From: Pseudocercospora fijiensis CIRAD86
Taxonomy: Eukaryota > Ascomycota > Dothideomycetes > Mycosphaerellales > Mycosphaerellaceae
DNA length: 64,000 nt
Direction: 5' to 3'
Assembly (NCBI RefSeq): GCF_000340215.1
Contig: NW_006921538.1
Span: 62,001-126,000, forward strand
Shown: in pieces, positions 11,465 through 21,250 of the stretch
How positions within the stretch are numbered: the first letter of the stretch is position 1
Layout: each line of letters opens with the position of its first letter
Made by a program: the position numbers and the translations under genes
The notes under the pieces: generated by a model
Told to the model about the DNA's origin: nothing
The model's input: only the letters and a program-made list of their open reading frames with translations
The model's database searches: none

Positions 11465-11860
11465 AACTAAACTATTCTCTAACATTAAGTACTAGGATAG
11501 CTCCTCCCTCGGTATCGGCATAGTATATAAAAGAGCTATAAGGCAGCTTTATAGAACGTTCTACTAGTTACTCGCTATACTAAGGCCGAATACTAGTTCG
11601 TTCCTTAGAACTCTTAGTTATTTAGGAGATATTAAGGATAGGGCAGGCAGTAACTTCGTATTATATAAGGAGGTAGAGGCTACTATAGAGGAGTCCTTTA
11701 ACCTATAGAAGATAGTAAAAGATATAGAGGCAGCTACAGGTCTAGGTACCTAGTTGAATTTCTAGTAGGTAGAGTATAAGGATATTTAGAGGGAGTATTA
11801 GGTAGAGTTACGAAGGCAGGTATATAATATAGTCTAGAAAACAGGGATAATACCTATAAC
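11465..11860 (+). pseudogene. Unidentified plus-strand gene of the hAT element
   Basis: A frame of about 130 codons interrupted only by TAG. It contains S-F-L-R-T-L-S-Y-L-G-D-I-K-D-R and, later, Y-K-E-V-E-A-T-I-E-E-S-F-N-L, a charged, probably helical segment. It may extend upstream into the tandem duplication at 11211-11458. It is the only gene I see on this strand of the element and is convergent with the H3 gene at 12.24-12.85 kb. I do not recognise a domain. Confidence 0.35.
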
Positions 11861-12239
11861 TATAAGTATTAGGCTCTTTACCCTTCCTTATTTTTCCCTG
11901 TTTTCTTTTAATAAAAATCCAAACTAATACAAATCAACCGGAATGTCTATCTTCTTTTAGTTCTTTAAAGAACCTAGTAGCGTAGCTAGTAGCGTAGTCG
12001 GTAGCGTAGCCGGTAGCGTAGCCGGCCTTTTAACTCCTTAGTACTAACGGGATTTTCGAAGACTTCTATTCCGTACGGCTAATAAAGTATACTATACTAT
12101 ATATATATACTTAGAGAGTATTTAGAGCGCGGTATATAGCGCCGTATAATAGCGGCTTATTTCGTATATAGAAAAGCTTATAGACGACACTACAAACATC
12201 CTTTTTACTAGAACATCTATCCTATCTAGCACTATCTCG

Positions 12240-12850
12240 AATATAGACATTCTAGCCTTTTAGAATCTAATCGAGTGCTTTAAAATCCTTGTCTATAATC
12301 GTTATAGGCTTCGCGTAGATAGCTATAAGGTTAACCGCTAAAATAGTATTAGTATAGTCCGAAAAGAGGTAGAAGAGAAACATATATTCGAAGATACGAC
12401 CTAGGTAGGCTTCTCTAGCCTCTTAAAGGGCGCCTATCGCGGAGGCTTAGAAGCAAAGGTCCGTTCTATAATCCTAGGCAATTTCGCGAATAGGTAGTTA
12501 GAAAGGAGCTTTGCGGATTAGAAGCTTAGAACTCTTCTAACACTTCCGAATCTTACGGAGGGCTACGGCTAAAGAAGGATTAGTAAAAAGACAGTAAGAA
12601 TGCCGGCTACGCTACTAGCTATAAATAGGACTTACTTCCTAGGCGCTATCGACGCTTCGTACGATTGTTACTACTAGTAGTAGAAGCGCTAGTTGTCGTC
12701 TTACGTAGAGCCTTACCCGCCGTTATTTTACGCGGAGCCTTACTCGCGACGCCCTTTCTAGCACCGGAGCTAGTAGTAGTAGTAGTAGCCTTCTTACGTT
12801 AATATACTATACTCGTTCTACTATTTCCGGTCTTGTTACGACCTATAGAA
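12240..12850 (-). pseudogene. Histone H3-like gene, near-canonical, with intron (hAT cargo)
   Basis: A core histone H3 relic. The N-terminal tail (about 12755 down to 12636) has A-R-K-G...S-K-A-P-R-K...G-K-A-L-R-K, resembling the H3 K9-K27 tail, followed by a basic linker. Removing a 67-nt intron (12569-12635) joins R-L-G to T-V-A-L-R-K-I-R, matching H3 R-P-G-T-V-A-L-R-E-I-R. Then come L-L-I-R-K-A-P-F-x-L-P-I-R-E-I-A and A-S-A-I-G-A-L-x-E-A-R-E-A-Y-L (helices 1 and 2). After a gap that may hold a second intron, A-I-Y-A-K-P-I-T-I-I-D-K-D-F follows (loop 2 and helix 3). TAG/TAA stops replace the Gln of H3 in YQK, PFQRL, AQDF, RFQ and ALQEA. The start codon is not preserved; candidate ATA (from ATG) codons lie upstream of the tail. 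Confidence 0.88.
12569..12635 (-). other. Spliceosomal intron in the near-canonical H3 gene
   Basis: Read on the minus strand it starts GTAAGTCC, has a branch-like TTACTAATC and ends TTCTTTAG. Splicing restores the conserved G-T-V-A-L codons across the junction (GGA, then A joined to CC). It contains one GTAGCCGGC motif. Confidence 0.8.
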
Positions 12851-12999
12851 GCAGTAGGTCCCTTCTTACGAAGCGTCGTAACTTAGTTAAGTAGACTCGG
12901 TATTATAAAAGTCGTCGAATTAAGGAAAAAAGTACGTTGCGAAGGTATACGAAAGCGCGCGTAGAGCGAGGGTATTACGGAGATAGTAGATATAGAGCG

Positions 13000-14450
13000 T
13001 AGAGGTATAGGTATCGATACGAAGGTTAAATATAGCGAGAGAGGTAGTATCGCGGTGTCGCTAGGTAACAGAGTAAGCGTCGCGTAAGCCTATATTATAG
13101 TAACGTTAGAGTAAGGAAAGAAGGTAGGTACGGCTAAAAAAGGCAGGTACGGCAAACTTTGAAATATAGCCGGTATATATAGCCGGTATAGTAATAGGCG
13201 AAAGCCTCCTTTTAATAAATAGCCGGCGTAATAATAGTATCCTACTATAGTATAGATATTCTTTAGTAATGCCCTTACTAGCTATAGTAATCTTATAAGT
13301 AACCTAGGCTTATTGCTAGGAAATATAAGAAATATTAGGTAGGCTATACTAAACAAGCTAGTTATTTAGCAGGAAAAGGCCTACTACCGTCTCTATATAC
13401 CGGCTACGAGTGCCGGCTATCGCTCTAAATTTAACTCCGCCCTATCTCGGAGGCTAAGGTACCGAGCGGAAACCCTATAGCTTATATTTACTCGGTTATC
13501 GCGGAGCGCTTATAGGTAAGGTATTAGAAAAGAGTATAAAAAGTACGAGAATAGTATCCTAGGATATAGGTCGTAAGTAAATAAGAGTAGTACGCCTAGT
13601 TATTTATATAGTACGTTACTCTATACGACTAAGAGCCTATATTATCTCGTACTTCGCTTATAAGACCTCGACTCTACTAATATACTATTATTCTCCTACT
13701 CGGTCGCTGTCTTAATTCTTCTTCGAGTTACTAGACTTAGTACGTATCTATAGCTATATAATAGCGCTACGTATTATAGAGAATTAACTCCGCCGTATCT
13801 CGAAGGCTAAGGTACCGAGCGGAAATCCTATAGCTTATATTCACTTAGTTATCGCGGAGCGATTATAGGTAAGGTATTAGAAAAGAGTATAAAAAGTACG
13901 AGAAGAGCATCCTAGGATATAGGTCGTAAGTAAATAAGAGTAGCACGCCTAGTTATTTATATAGTACGTTACTCTATACGACTAAGAGCCTATATTATCT
14001 TATACTTCGCTTATAAGACCTCGACTCTACTAGTATACTATCGATCTCCTCCTCGGTCGCTAATACGCTATCTTAATTCTTCTTCGAGTTGCCGGACTTA
14101 GTACGTATCTATAGCTATATAATAGCGCTACGTATTATAGAGAATTTCTCGTTAAAGTTTCTCTCTCGTAGGCTTACTATCTGCCTCGTAGTATAGAGGA
14201 TTAAAGTACTAATACTAAAGAATCTCCTTATAGTTAGGATACTAGGGCTCCTTAGGACCTTTGTGTTTTAGGTCTAAATAGAGACGTATTATAAACGTTC
14301 TATCGCCCTTTCGCTTACTACCCGCTAGGTCGCGATATACGAAGAAACTAATCTAAATATAGCTCGTCTCTATAATAGCCGGGTAAATATAGAGCGCTAG
14401 GTTTCTACTTCGTACCTTAGATTTAGGGACGGCGCGGAGATAAAATTAGA
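13000..14450 (-). pseudogene. Unidentified minus-strand gene of the hAT element
   Basis: The frame beginning near 14440 reads basic residues (P-K-S-K-V-R-S-R-N), then F-F-V-Y-R-D-L-A-G-S-K-R-K-G-D-R and L-Y-L-D-L-K-H-K-G-P-K-E-P. Only TAG/TAA stops interrupt it. Further down it runs through an internal tandem duplication (13431-14144), so its C-terminal part is present twice. It follows the divergent H3 gene on the same strand. I considered a DUF3435-type tyrosine recombinase because of the R-D-x-x-G and basic context but could not find a catalytic set. The function is unknown. Confidence 0.45.
13431..14144. repeat. Tandem direct duplication (353 and 361 bp) within hAT
   Basis: Copy A is 13431-13783 and copy B 13784-14144. 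Both start TTAACTCCGCC and end GTATTATAGAGAA. They differ by scattered transitions plus a few small indels. Confidence 0.85.
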
Positions 14451-14535
14451 AATATAGCCGGTACTTATAGCCGGCAAAAGGATACGAAAGTAGGCCTCCT
14501 CCTAGGTTAATCTAACAACTAAATACAATTTCTAA

Positions 14536-15177
14536 CTAATCCGCTATAAACCGACGCCGAATTTTAGCTAGAAGCTATATATCTTTATTTTAAAGAGTAA
14601 CCCGCTTCGTATAGATAGTAAGGAGGTTAAAAAGCTTAAGCTCGGTTACGAGAAATGCCTCTATAGCTTCCTAAAGAGCACTAATCGCTTTAGCCGTAAA
14701 TCGTATACTAGACTAAAAATCTAATATAATTTCTCGGACGAGTCGCTAGAAGGGAGTCTTAGGGATTAAAAGCTCGGTCCCTCTTTTATTTTAGAAAAGC
14801 CGGATCTAGTAAAGGGCAATAGTACCTAGTTTGAAGCGCCGCTTCTTTATCGTTAAGTCCTGCCTTATTCCCTTTTTTTTAATAGAAAGATAACTTTTCT
14901 TCGTAATAGTCTTCGTCCGCCTACTCTTTTTAGCCTTCTCCTATCTACCTAAAGCCTTCTTGTTTTTCGGTACTGTTTTCCGAGGAACCCCCTTCCTTCG
15001 TATATACTACGAAGAGCCTTACTCTTCCGATATCTCGTTCTCGCTATAGTCTCCCTATACTTAGCTTGCTTTATCTTTGCCCTTTAGCCTCTAAGGATAT
15101 TTATCTACGCGTTTAGGCGACGAGGGTATATCGGTAGGACCTAGAAAATTAATAAGTATATAATCGTAAGGAGACAT
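14536..15177 (-). pseudogene. Divergent histone H3 variant, intronless (hAT cargo)
   Basis: A 213-codon frame from a preserved ATG (15177). Residues 1-110 are a long tail, Lys/Arg-rich from about 59. The H3 fold starts near 112: R-R-F-K-L-G-T-I-A-L (113-122), E-L-L-I-P-K-T-P-F-x-R-L-V-R-E-I (135-150), A-I-S-A-L-x-E-A-I-E-A-F-L-V (164-177), and Y-T-K-R-V-T-L-x-N-K-D-I-x-L (189-202). Thirteen TAG/TAA codons interrupt it; those in the core fall where H3 has Gln (YQK, PFQRL, ALQEA, DIQL). E-A-F-L (not E-A-Y-L), a two-residue insertion before T-E-L-L and the long tail recall CENP-A-type variants. Loop 1 has canonical H3 length, which argues against a typical CENP-A. It lies directly after the transposase gene. 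Confidence 0.9.
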
Positions 15178-15439
15178 TAATGCTTCTTACCTTCTAGAAC
15201 AAATAGTCTTCTATTAAACCGCCTTAGTAGGTTATCGTTAGATTCGAATAAAGGATAGTAGCTTAAGGAAGGGGAAGTAGCCGGCTTAGGAAGGCCCGAA
15301 GAGCCGAATCCTTAAGGCATATTTATCTTTAAGAATATAGGGAAAGGGAAGAAGGAGAGGAAGAGCGAATAGAGAATTAGAAATAGTCCGTAGATAAGTA
15401 GGGTCGGTTGCTATAGCAACTAGTCTATTTAGGTCCTAG

Positions 15440-17860
15440 GAATTCGAAATATATTTCGGATATATACTAGCTATATACGCCGGCTATATTACCTTATACG
15501 TAAACGCTTCGTCTCCTTAAAGCTACTCTAAGCCTATATACGTTTCCGCTTCTCGACCTAGTATCGCCTTCTACCTCCGCCCTCCTCCTCTTCGTTATCG
15601 CTAATTAGGGTTTCGCTTAGACTAAATTTCGTATTCTCTTCGCGCTCCTAGATTTCTTCGATCTTAAGGTTTTCTAATTCCTCGATTAGCTCCTTTAGTA
15701 TAATCTTTAGTAACCTACCTTAGCGATTCTAGTAGAGGAGATAGTATCGGAATACTATAATAGATTCGAAGGTAGTAGGAGAGTATATTCGATTAAAGCG
15801 GCCCTAGTAACGAGCGATACTAAAAGACCTCTTATAGCCTATACCTACGCTCGGGATAGCGAGGACGTCCCGAGCGACCGACGCTATCGTTAGAAACTTA
15901 GGCTCTAACCGCTACTATATAGCGAGAATATCGTCTCCGAATTCGTCTAGAAGACCGGTAAGATCTAGAGATTATTAGCCCTCTTTCCGAGCCTACGGGT
16001 TTATACTTACTCGCGCGCCGATAGAGATCGAACTCTTCTTTATTTACTTTAGTAGTTGCTTCCTCTTCTGCCTCTACTTCCTACCTACGAAATAGGTATA
16101 ATATCGGAGCCTTCTAAACCTTCTTTTTCTTTATAGGAGCTATATTTAGACTAGTTTCTTTCCGACGCTCGTAGAACATCTTTTCTAGAATAGTTTAGTA
16201 ATGCTTCGGCTATACCTCGTCCGCCTTCTATTCCGGCCTCTACTAGTATATATCCTTTTCTACCGGGTTAAGTAAGTACGTAACGCTATAGATATCCCCG
16301 AACGACTTAAAGGTAGCACTATAATATTTATATAACTTAGTATAGGAGGTGTCTATAGCTTTCGTTATAGCTACTTTCTAGGGAACGCTCTTCTTAGCTA
16401 GCTTAGCTACGGTTTCCTCGAGCTCGTTAAAGAGCTAGTTATAGTACGTAAAGATAAGGTAGATCGTCGGTCCTTAGGTTCTTCTAATTATAGTAGTAAC
16501 CTTCGCGTAATACTTACTAATATCGACGAGATACTCTACTTAGCGCTATTCGGCGGCGGTAAGGCCGAGCTACTTAATACCCTCGGAACTCTAATAGATC
16601 TCGAGAGCAGTACGTAAAGTATATCCCCTCGTAACTATATAGAAAGTCGAATCGAACTAGGTCTTAACGTCTTAGGTAAAACGGAGTAGGCGCTAAGGAG
16701 GCCGCTTTTACTATCGCTTATTCTATACGATATTCTAGGCATCGGTTTTAGGGCGCTTAATTAGGTTCTTTTAAATAGCCTCGAATTAGTTATATCTCTA
16801 TAAGCTCGAGTTCGTATATATTGCTAGACGACGAAGCTAGAGAAAAAGAGTTAGAACTATACTAGGTTGCCGGCTATAGGTACCGGCTACGGATAAAAGT
16901 TATACCTTATATAAAACGAGAGCGAGGCTCTCTACCTTATCCCGTCTTATTGCTATAACGAGTTTCTCGACTTTCGACTTTGCTTTATCCTTATCTAGGA
17001 TCTTCTATTACTCGTCGTTTAATAGTGCAATTTTAAGCGTCTTAAAGAGGGCTCGGATCGCGATTTAAACTATATAAGCGAGGTAGGGAAACTTCTATAG
17101 GGATATAACTAGCAACGACGTCGGCTCCGATTTAATAGGGCTAGGGCTATTACTAGGCTCCTCTTTATCGTTATTATCGTACGTATTATTATACGTATCC
17201 GGAATCGTAGCGAGCTTAATATTCGGAAGATTAAGCTAGATTATAGACCTTATAATCTCCTCTACGTACTCGACCCTATCGATACAATTAGTAATTTTAA
17301 AGATATATACGAGTAAATTGTATATATAACGCCTTATATAATGTTCGATTATTACTAGCGTTATCCGTAGTAATCGAGATTAGTTTCGTTATTACGCTAA
17401 CCCTATCTATTACCGTATAGACAAGCTTCGCTATATCCTTACTAGTATAGGAACCTAGAATTTTAGGGAATCCGATTATAAGTTCCTAGAGTTTCTAATC
17501 CGAATTAATAAAGTATAGTATAATCGAGAGGAAGGAGGCTCTTATAGTCCGGCTTAACTAGCTATCGATAGTAATAGCTACTCGGCGAATATTACGGAGG
17601 ATCTCCCGAATATCGTCTAACGTAGCCTCTTTGTTCTTTTCGAATATAATACGCTAGGTTATCGCGCCGAGAAATAGGGGAGGGTAGTTTATAAGATATA
17701 GGTATATCTTCTATATAGACTCCCTTTCGTAGAAGTCTTCCGGAAGACCGTTTATAGCTAGTATTTTGTTTACTAGTTACTTAAAGTCTTCGGGGGAGAA
17801 ATCGGTAGCCTTTAATCCTAGAGCTTCCTTAAGCGTAGCCTATAATAATTAGCTAGACCT
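15440..17860 (-). pseudogene. hAT-family transposase (RIPed)
   Basis: The enzyme that cuts and moves the element. Reading down the minus strand, a helical region (about 17850-17450) leads into I-S-I-T-T-D-N-A-S-N-N near 17360, the second catalytic Asp block of hAT. Next come an acidic linker, then A-Y-I-V-Q-I-A-I-R-A-L-F-K (about 17060-17100) and F-D-S-T-F-Y (about 16650). A helical stretch with Y-Y-S-A-T-F-K-S-F-G-D-I-Y lies near 16300. The C-terminal dimerisation region at about 15800-15900 reads V-A-R-D-V-L-A-I-P-S-V-G, then R-S-F-S-I-A-R. TAG stops replace Gln and Trp codons. Introns are likely where GCCGGC motifs occur (16866-16897, 17876-17925). An N-terminal BED finger was not identified. 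Confidence 0.88.
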
Positions 17861-17949
17861 CTACGGTTAATTAAAGTAGCCGGAATCTATAGCCGGAATC
17901 TATAGCCGGCAGCTATAGCCGGTATTTTAGAAGACGTACCTCTTTCTAG

Positions 17950-18700
17950 AACGCTATATCTATATTAACTCTCCTCTCTCCTTAAGATTCCCGATACCGT
18001 TTAGAATAGAGATAGTTCGTAGGCGATAAGTTCCTATTCCCTAGTTTCGGGTATTTTAAGATTAAACCGTAGAAGTTATAGACAATTACTAGTTAACCTT
18101 TAAGTCGAGAAGTCGTATAACGGTATAATGCCCCCTCTATAAAGAACTTCTAGAATGTGTCCGTTCGCTCCTTACTCCCCTATCGTATCGAGTACTTCCG
18201 GAGTTTATACTCCTTTAAATGTAAGTATAAAGGGAACTATATCTTATAGACCTATTAATTAAACTGCTCTATGTACTCGGGTTTCTAAAGATACGCCTAG
18301 CTAGCCTTTTCGAAGATTTCCGGGTTAATACTCGATATTCTTATATCTCCGAACAACCTTCTACTTAGACTCCGTAAAGGTAAGGACTAGGTAGTAGTAC
18401 CCTATAATAAATTCCTACTACTAGGATTCGGAGAGGATAAATCTAGCCCTAATCGTCGTCTAGGACTTAATAGGCTCGAAGGTAAGTATACAACCTCCTC
18501 TCGACGTTATCGTAATCTCGCTCGTATACTAGACTATTTCGACTATCGTCTCGTTATTACCCTTCCTAGTATAGTACCTAGTATATATATAATATCGGTC
18601 GGCATGTTTTAAAGTTTCGTACGGTAAGGTAAGGACTTAGGAGTAGTAGATATATACTAGTAGCTATAGGGAAATACCCTTTCTTTTATAGTATCGTATC
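17950..18700 (-). pseudogene. Unidentified coding region upstream of the hAT transposase
   Basis: Two or three overlapping frames with only TAG/TAA stops. One has G-N-N-E-T-I-V-E-I-V followed by E-I-T-I-T-S-R-G-G-C (about 18500-18600). A later one has K-P-E-Y-I-E-Q-F-N (about 18260-18300) and F-F-I-E-G-A-L-Y-R-Y-T-T-S-R-L-K-G (about 18100). It could hold the transposase N-terminal exons, or be a separate gene. I see no zinc-finger pattern, but its Cys and His codons are prime RIP targets. Confidence 0.35.
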
Positions 18701-18850
18701 GTTAGGAATAGCTAGGTAGTAAATAGCTAGCTACCTTTTTTTTTGTTTCCTAGCTACCTAACTACTAGATTTTTTTTCTAGCTACCCTAGCTAGCCTAAC
18801 TACTAGAATTTCTTTCCTAGCTACCTTAACTATCTAAATTTAGCCTTCTA
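18700..18850. repeat. CTAGCTACC simple-repeat tract with T-runs
   Basis: Repeated TAGCTACCTA/CTAGCTACC units separated by T-rich runs (for example CCTTTTTTTTTGTTTCC). It divides the two unidentified minus-strand regions, probably as intergenic or intronic sequence. Confidence 0.5.
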
Positions 18851-18854
18851 TACG

Positions 18855-20220
18855 GCGGCTCTCTCCTACTAACGGAACCGAGCTACTATACCTAACGAAT
18901 CTAAGCTCGTTTTTAGTCTTATTCTATCCTCTTTCGGTATAAGATACTCGATAAGCAAATGCTTAGGCCGAGTCTAACTACGAAACCTAAGACTAACTAA
19001 TAGCTCTATTAACTAATCCTAATCCTCGAACTCCTTCCGCTTCTTAGTAAAGACCTTAAAGAGCGCTCGAGCTTCGTCGGGTACCTACGGAGTAGTCGAG
19101 ATAAAGCCGTATCGCTAAAATAGGTAATCCTTCGGAGGCTTATATAGAGATTTAGAGAATTCTAACGCTAACCTATCCTACTAGCTGCTTAGATTCCGGA
19201 TACAAGCCCTCTCTGCCTTAGTAAAGATTTTATATAGTAGTAGTACTCTACTCTCGAGAAACGCTTTCTATTTAACTATTAGTATCTACCGGCTACGAAC
19301 GCTAGCTATATATACCGAGTATAGAATATTTACCTATACCCCTTCCTCCTTTAGTAATACTTCTACCGTCCCTAGATACCTAGCCGCGATCGCATTAATA
19401 GTAAGCTACTTTGCCTTTATAGACGTAAAGGCTTCGCTCTAATACTAATAAAGAAACTTCTACTCTATATCGAGGATATAAAGACGACTAGTCTCGATTC
19501 TAATCCTTACTAGCTTTTCGTAGTAGCTTTAACTATGATTTTCTAGATTAATAGGACTTATACCTTAGCCCTTTACTAGTATCTCGTCTCTTTAACTATA
19601 CTCGATCTACTCCTAGCGCTTATCGTCTATAGCGTTAGGCCCTAAGACTATACCTATTACTAGATCGACGTATAGTATCTCCTCGCTTTTTTTAGTTCCT
19701 TTATTCTTAGTATTAAGCTCTATCGCGGTATCCTAAACTCTAGTATTATTGTTCTCGGCTATCTAAATATCTCCGTTACTATCGGTCGTATCGATAGAGG
19801 TAGCGGCTATAGGTCTAAATGCTATTAGTTAACGTCTTAAAGAAAAATATGCCGGCTATAGCTGCCGACTACGGCTACCGGCTACGGCTACTAGCTACGG
19901 CCGCTAGCTAGATTAACTTACGCTACTAGAACTTTACGCTCGAAAACTAGCCGCAATTCTTTCCTCCTCTTAGCCTTCTCTTAGCTTATCTTCTTATTCT
20001 GACCTTTACTTTTTTCTATAGGCGCTAGCTATCGATAGAATACCTTATTCCGCGCCTTTCTTCTCTTATCCTTAGCTCTTTTATCCTTATCTATCTTCTC
20101 CTTTCTCTCGCGGTCTCGTACGGAATTCTTCTTCGTAGAGTACTCCTCTTTAGTCTTACGCTTTTTAGTTAGACGCTTAGGTAAAACAAACTCGCGGTCT
20201 TTAGTTCTATCTTCTATTTA
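18855..20220 (-). pseudogene. Unidentified basic protein gene, first in the hAT minus-strand array
   Basis: The N-terminal part (20210 to 19930) is strongly basic (R-E-F-V-L-P-K-R-L-T-K-K-R-K, then long Lys/Arg/Glu runs), a nuclear-targeting-like and helical region. After a gap rich in GCCGGCTA motifs (19849-19915), probably intronic, the frame continues with N-T-K-N-K-G-T-K-K-S-E-E and I-K-A-K-Q-L-T-I-N-A-I-A-A-R-Y-L-G-T-V-E (about 19340-19450). It ends with A-L-F-K-V-F-T-K-K-R-K-E-F-E (about 19030-19060) and a closing segment near 18870. Only TAG/TAA stops occur. No domain is recognised. Confidence 0.45.
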
Positions 20221-20379
20221 GCGTACGGCGCGCTTCTCTCTTACTATTATAAGGAAAAGGGGCGGGGGCGTAGCGTATAGTAGTTATTATCGGTATAGGT
20301 ATAGAGGAAGAATTTAAAAGATATAAGAATATCGCGAAGCCCTAATTGTTACCGCCTACGTAACGTTATATAGGTAAGC

Positions 20380-20690
20380 TTTCGCAACTACGGTAACTAC
20401 GCTCCGGTAACGGCAACTGTGCCCTAGTAACGGCAACTACGCCCTAGTAACGGTAACTACGCCCTAGTAACAGTAATAGAGCGTAGTAAATATAACCTAG
20501 TAACTATTATAGCCGGCAATCGTAGCCGGCAGTCGAATAAGAGTGTCCTTATAGTAAAACTACGCCCTAGTAACGGCAACTACGCCCTAGCAACGGTAAA
20601 AGAGCGTAGTAAATGTAATATAGTAACTATTATAGCCGGCAATCGTAGCCGGCAGTCGAATAAGAGTGTCCTTATAGTAAAACTAATACA
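20380..20690. repeat. Subterminal tandem repeats at the right end of hAT
   Basis: A unit of about 20 bp (ACGCCCTAGTAACGGCAACT) recurs five to six times from 20395 to 20600. A block of about 120 bp containing it, GAGCGTAGTAAAT and two GCCGGC motifs is present twice (ending at about 20565 and 20684). Subterminal repeats are common transposase-binding regions in hAT elements; that role is inferred. Confidence 0.7.
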
Positions 20691-20795
20691 GTCTCTAGTT
20701 TAAACTAGGAATCTATATAGTTCGAAAAAACCAAACCGGAACTAGGGAGCTAGTTCGCCGCTAAGAAACCAAACTATATACGTTTAGTAGTTCGG

Positions 20796-20818
20796 AAACC
20801 GAACTACTATAGGGTCTA
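20796..20818 (-). repeat. Right terminal inverted repeat of hAT
   Basis: Reversed, it begins TAGACCCTATAGTAGTTCGG, pairing with the left end at 10879. Confidence 0.8.
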
Positions 20819-20826
20819 ATTACTAC
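20819..20826. repeat. Right 8-bp target-site duplication of hAT
   Basis: ATTACTAC, identical to 10871-10878. Confidence 0.9.
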
Positions 20827-21250
20827 TAAATACTCCCTTTCTATAACTATCGTAGTAGCCGCTACCTACTAGGGTACTATTAAGTTAATACTACGTTAAT
20901 CTTAGCTAAATCGCTAGTCTATCGCGTAAGAAGTCCTATAAAGGTAAAAGTAAGGTAATAGCTAAAAAGGGGAGTTCTATAGTAAGGTTTATAAGATAGG
21001 TATAGAAGAGGTAATAGTAGAGATAATAGATATCTTAGCTACTGCCTTAAGAGTACTAGACGCCTTAGAGATCGAGAGTACTGTACTAGCTACTATATAA
21101 CTAGCGATACTAGAGGCATAGGTCGCTCTATAGCGTAATCTATACGAGAATCCGCCCTTTATATAGATAGGCGTAGTAATAGATCTACCTTTATAGCCTT
21201 TATAGTCTATCTTTTTTAATATAATTATATAACTATCTTTTACGACTTTT
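20827..21250 (+). pseudogene. Unidentified coding relic, right part (split by the hAT element)
   Basis: This continues the frame of 10411-10878: S-R-K-K-S-Y-K-G-K-S-K-V-I-A-K-K near 20930, then in another frame a helical segment (I-L-A-T-A-L-R-V-L-D-A-L-E-I-E) near 21040. Stops are TAG/TAA. The identity is unknown. Confidence 0.3.

Larger units (their letters stand above)
10879..20818 (-). mobile_element. hAT transposon with histone H3 cargo (9,940 bp)
   Basis: The unit is bounded by imperfect inverted repeats: TAGACCCCGTAGGAGTTCGG on the left and, read inward, TAGACCCTATAGTAGTTCGG on the right. The first base pair was probably CA, the usual hAT start. A perfect 8-bp target duplication flanks it. 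Inside, on the minus strand, lie an unidentified gene (18.85-20.22 kb), a second unidentified region (17.95-18.70), the hAT transposase (15.44-17.86), a divergent histone H3 (14.54-15.18), a further gene (13.0-14.45) and a near-canonical histone H3 (12.24-12.85). A possible plus-strand gene lies near 11.2-11.86 kb. A GCCGGCTA-type motif is scattered through it. All genes are RIP-inactivated. Confidence 0.93.

Noticed and set aside
13000..14450. A DUF3435/tyrosine-recombinase captain of a Starship-type element
   Set aside because: There is no recognisable R-H-R-Y set, and the inverted repeats, 8-bp duplication and hAT transposase already explain mobility.
20380..20690. CRISPR-like direct repeats
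   Set aside because: The units are contiguous tandem repeats without unique spacers, in a eukaryotic transposon end.
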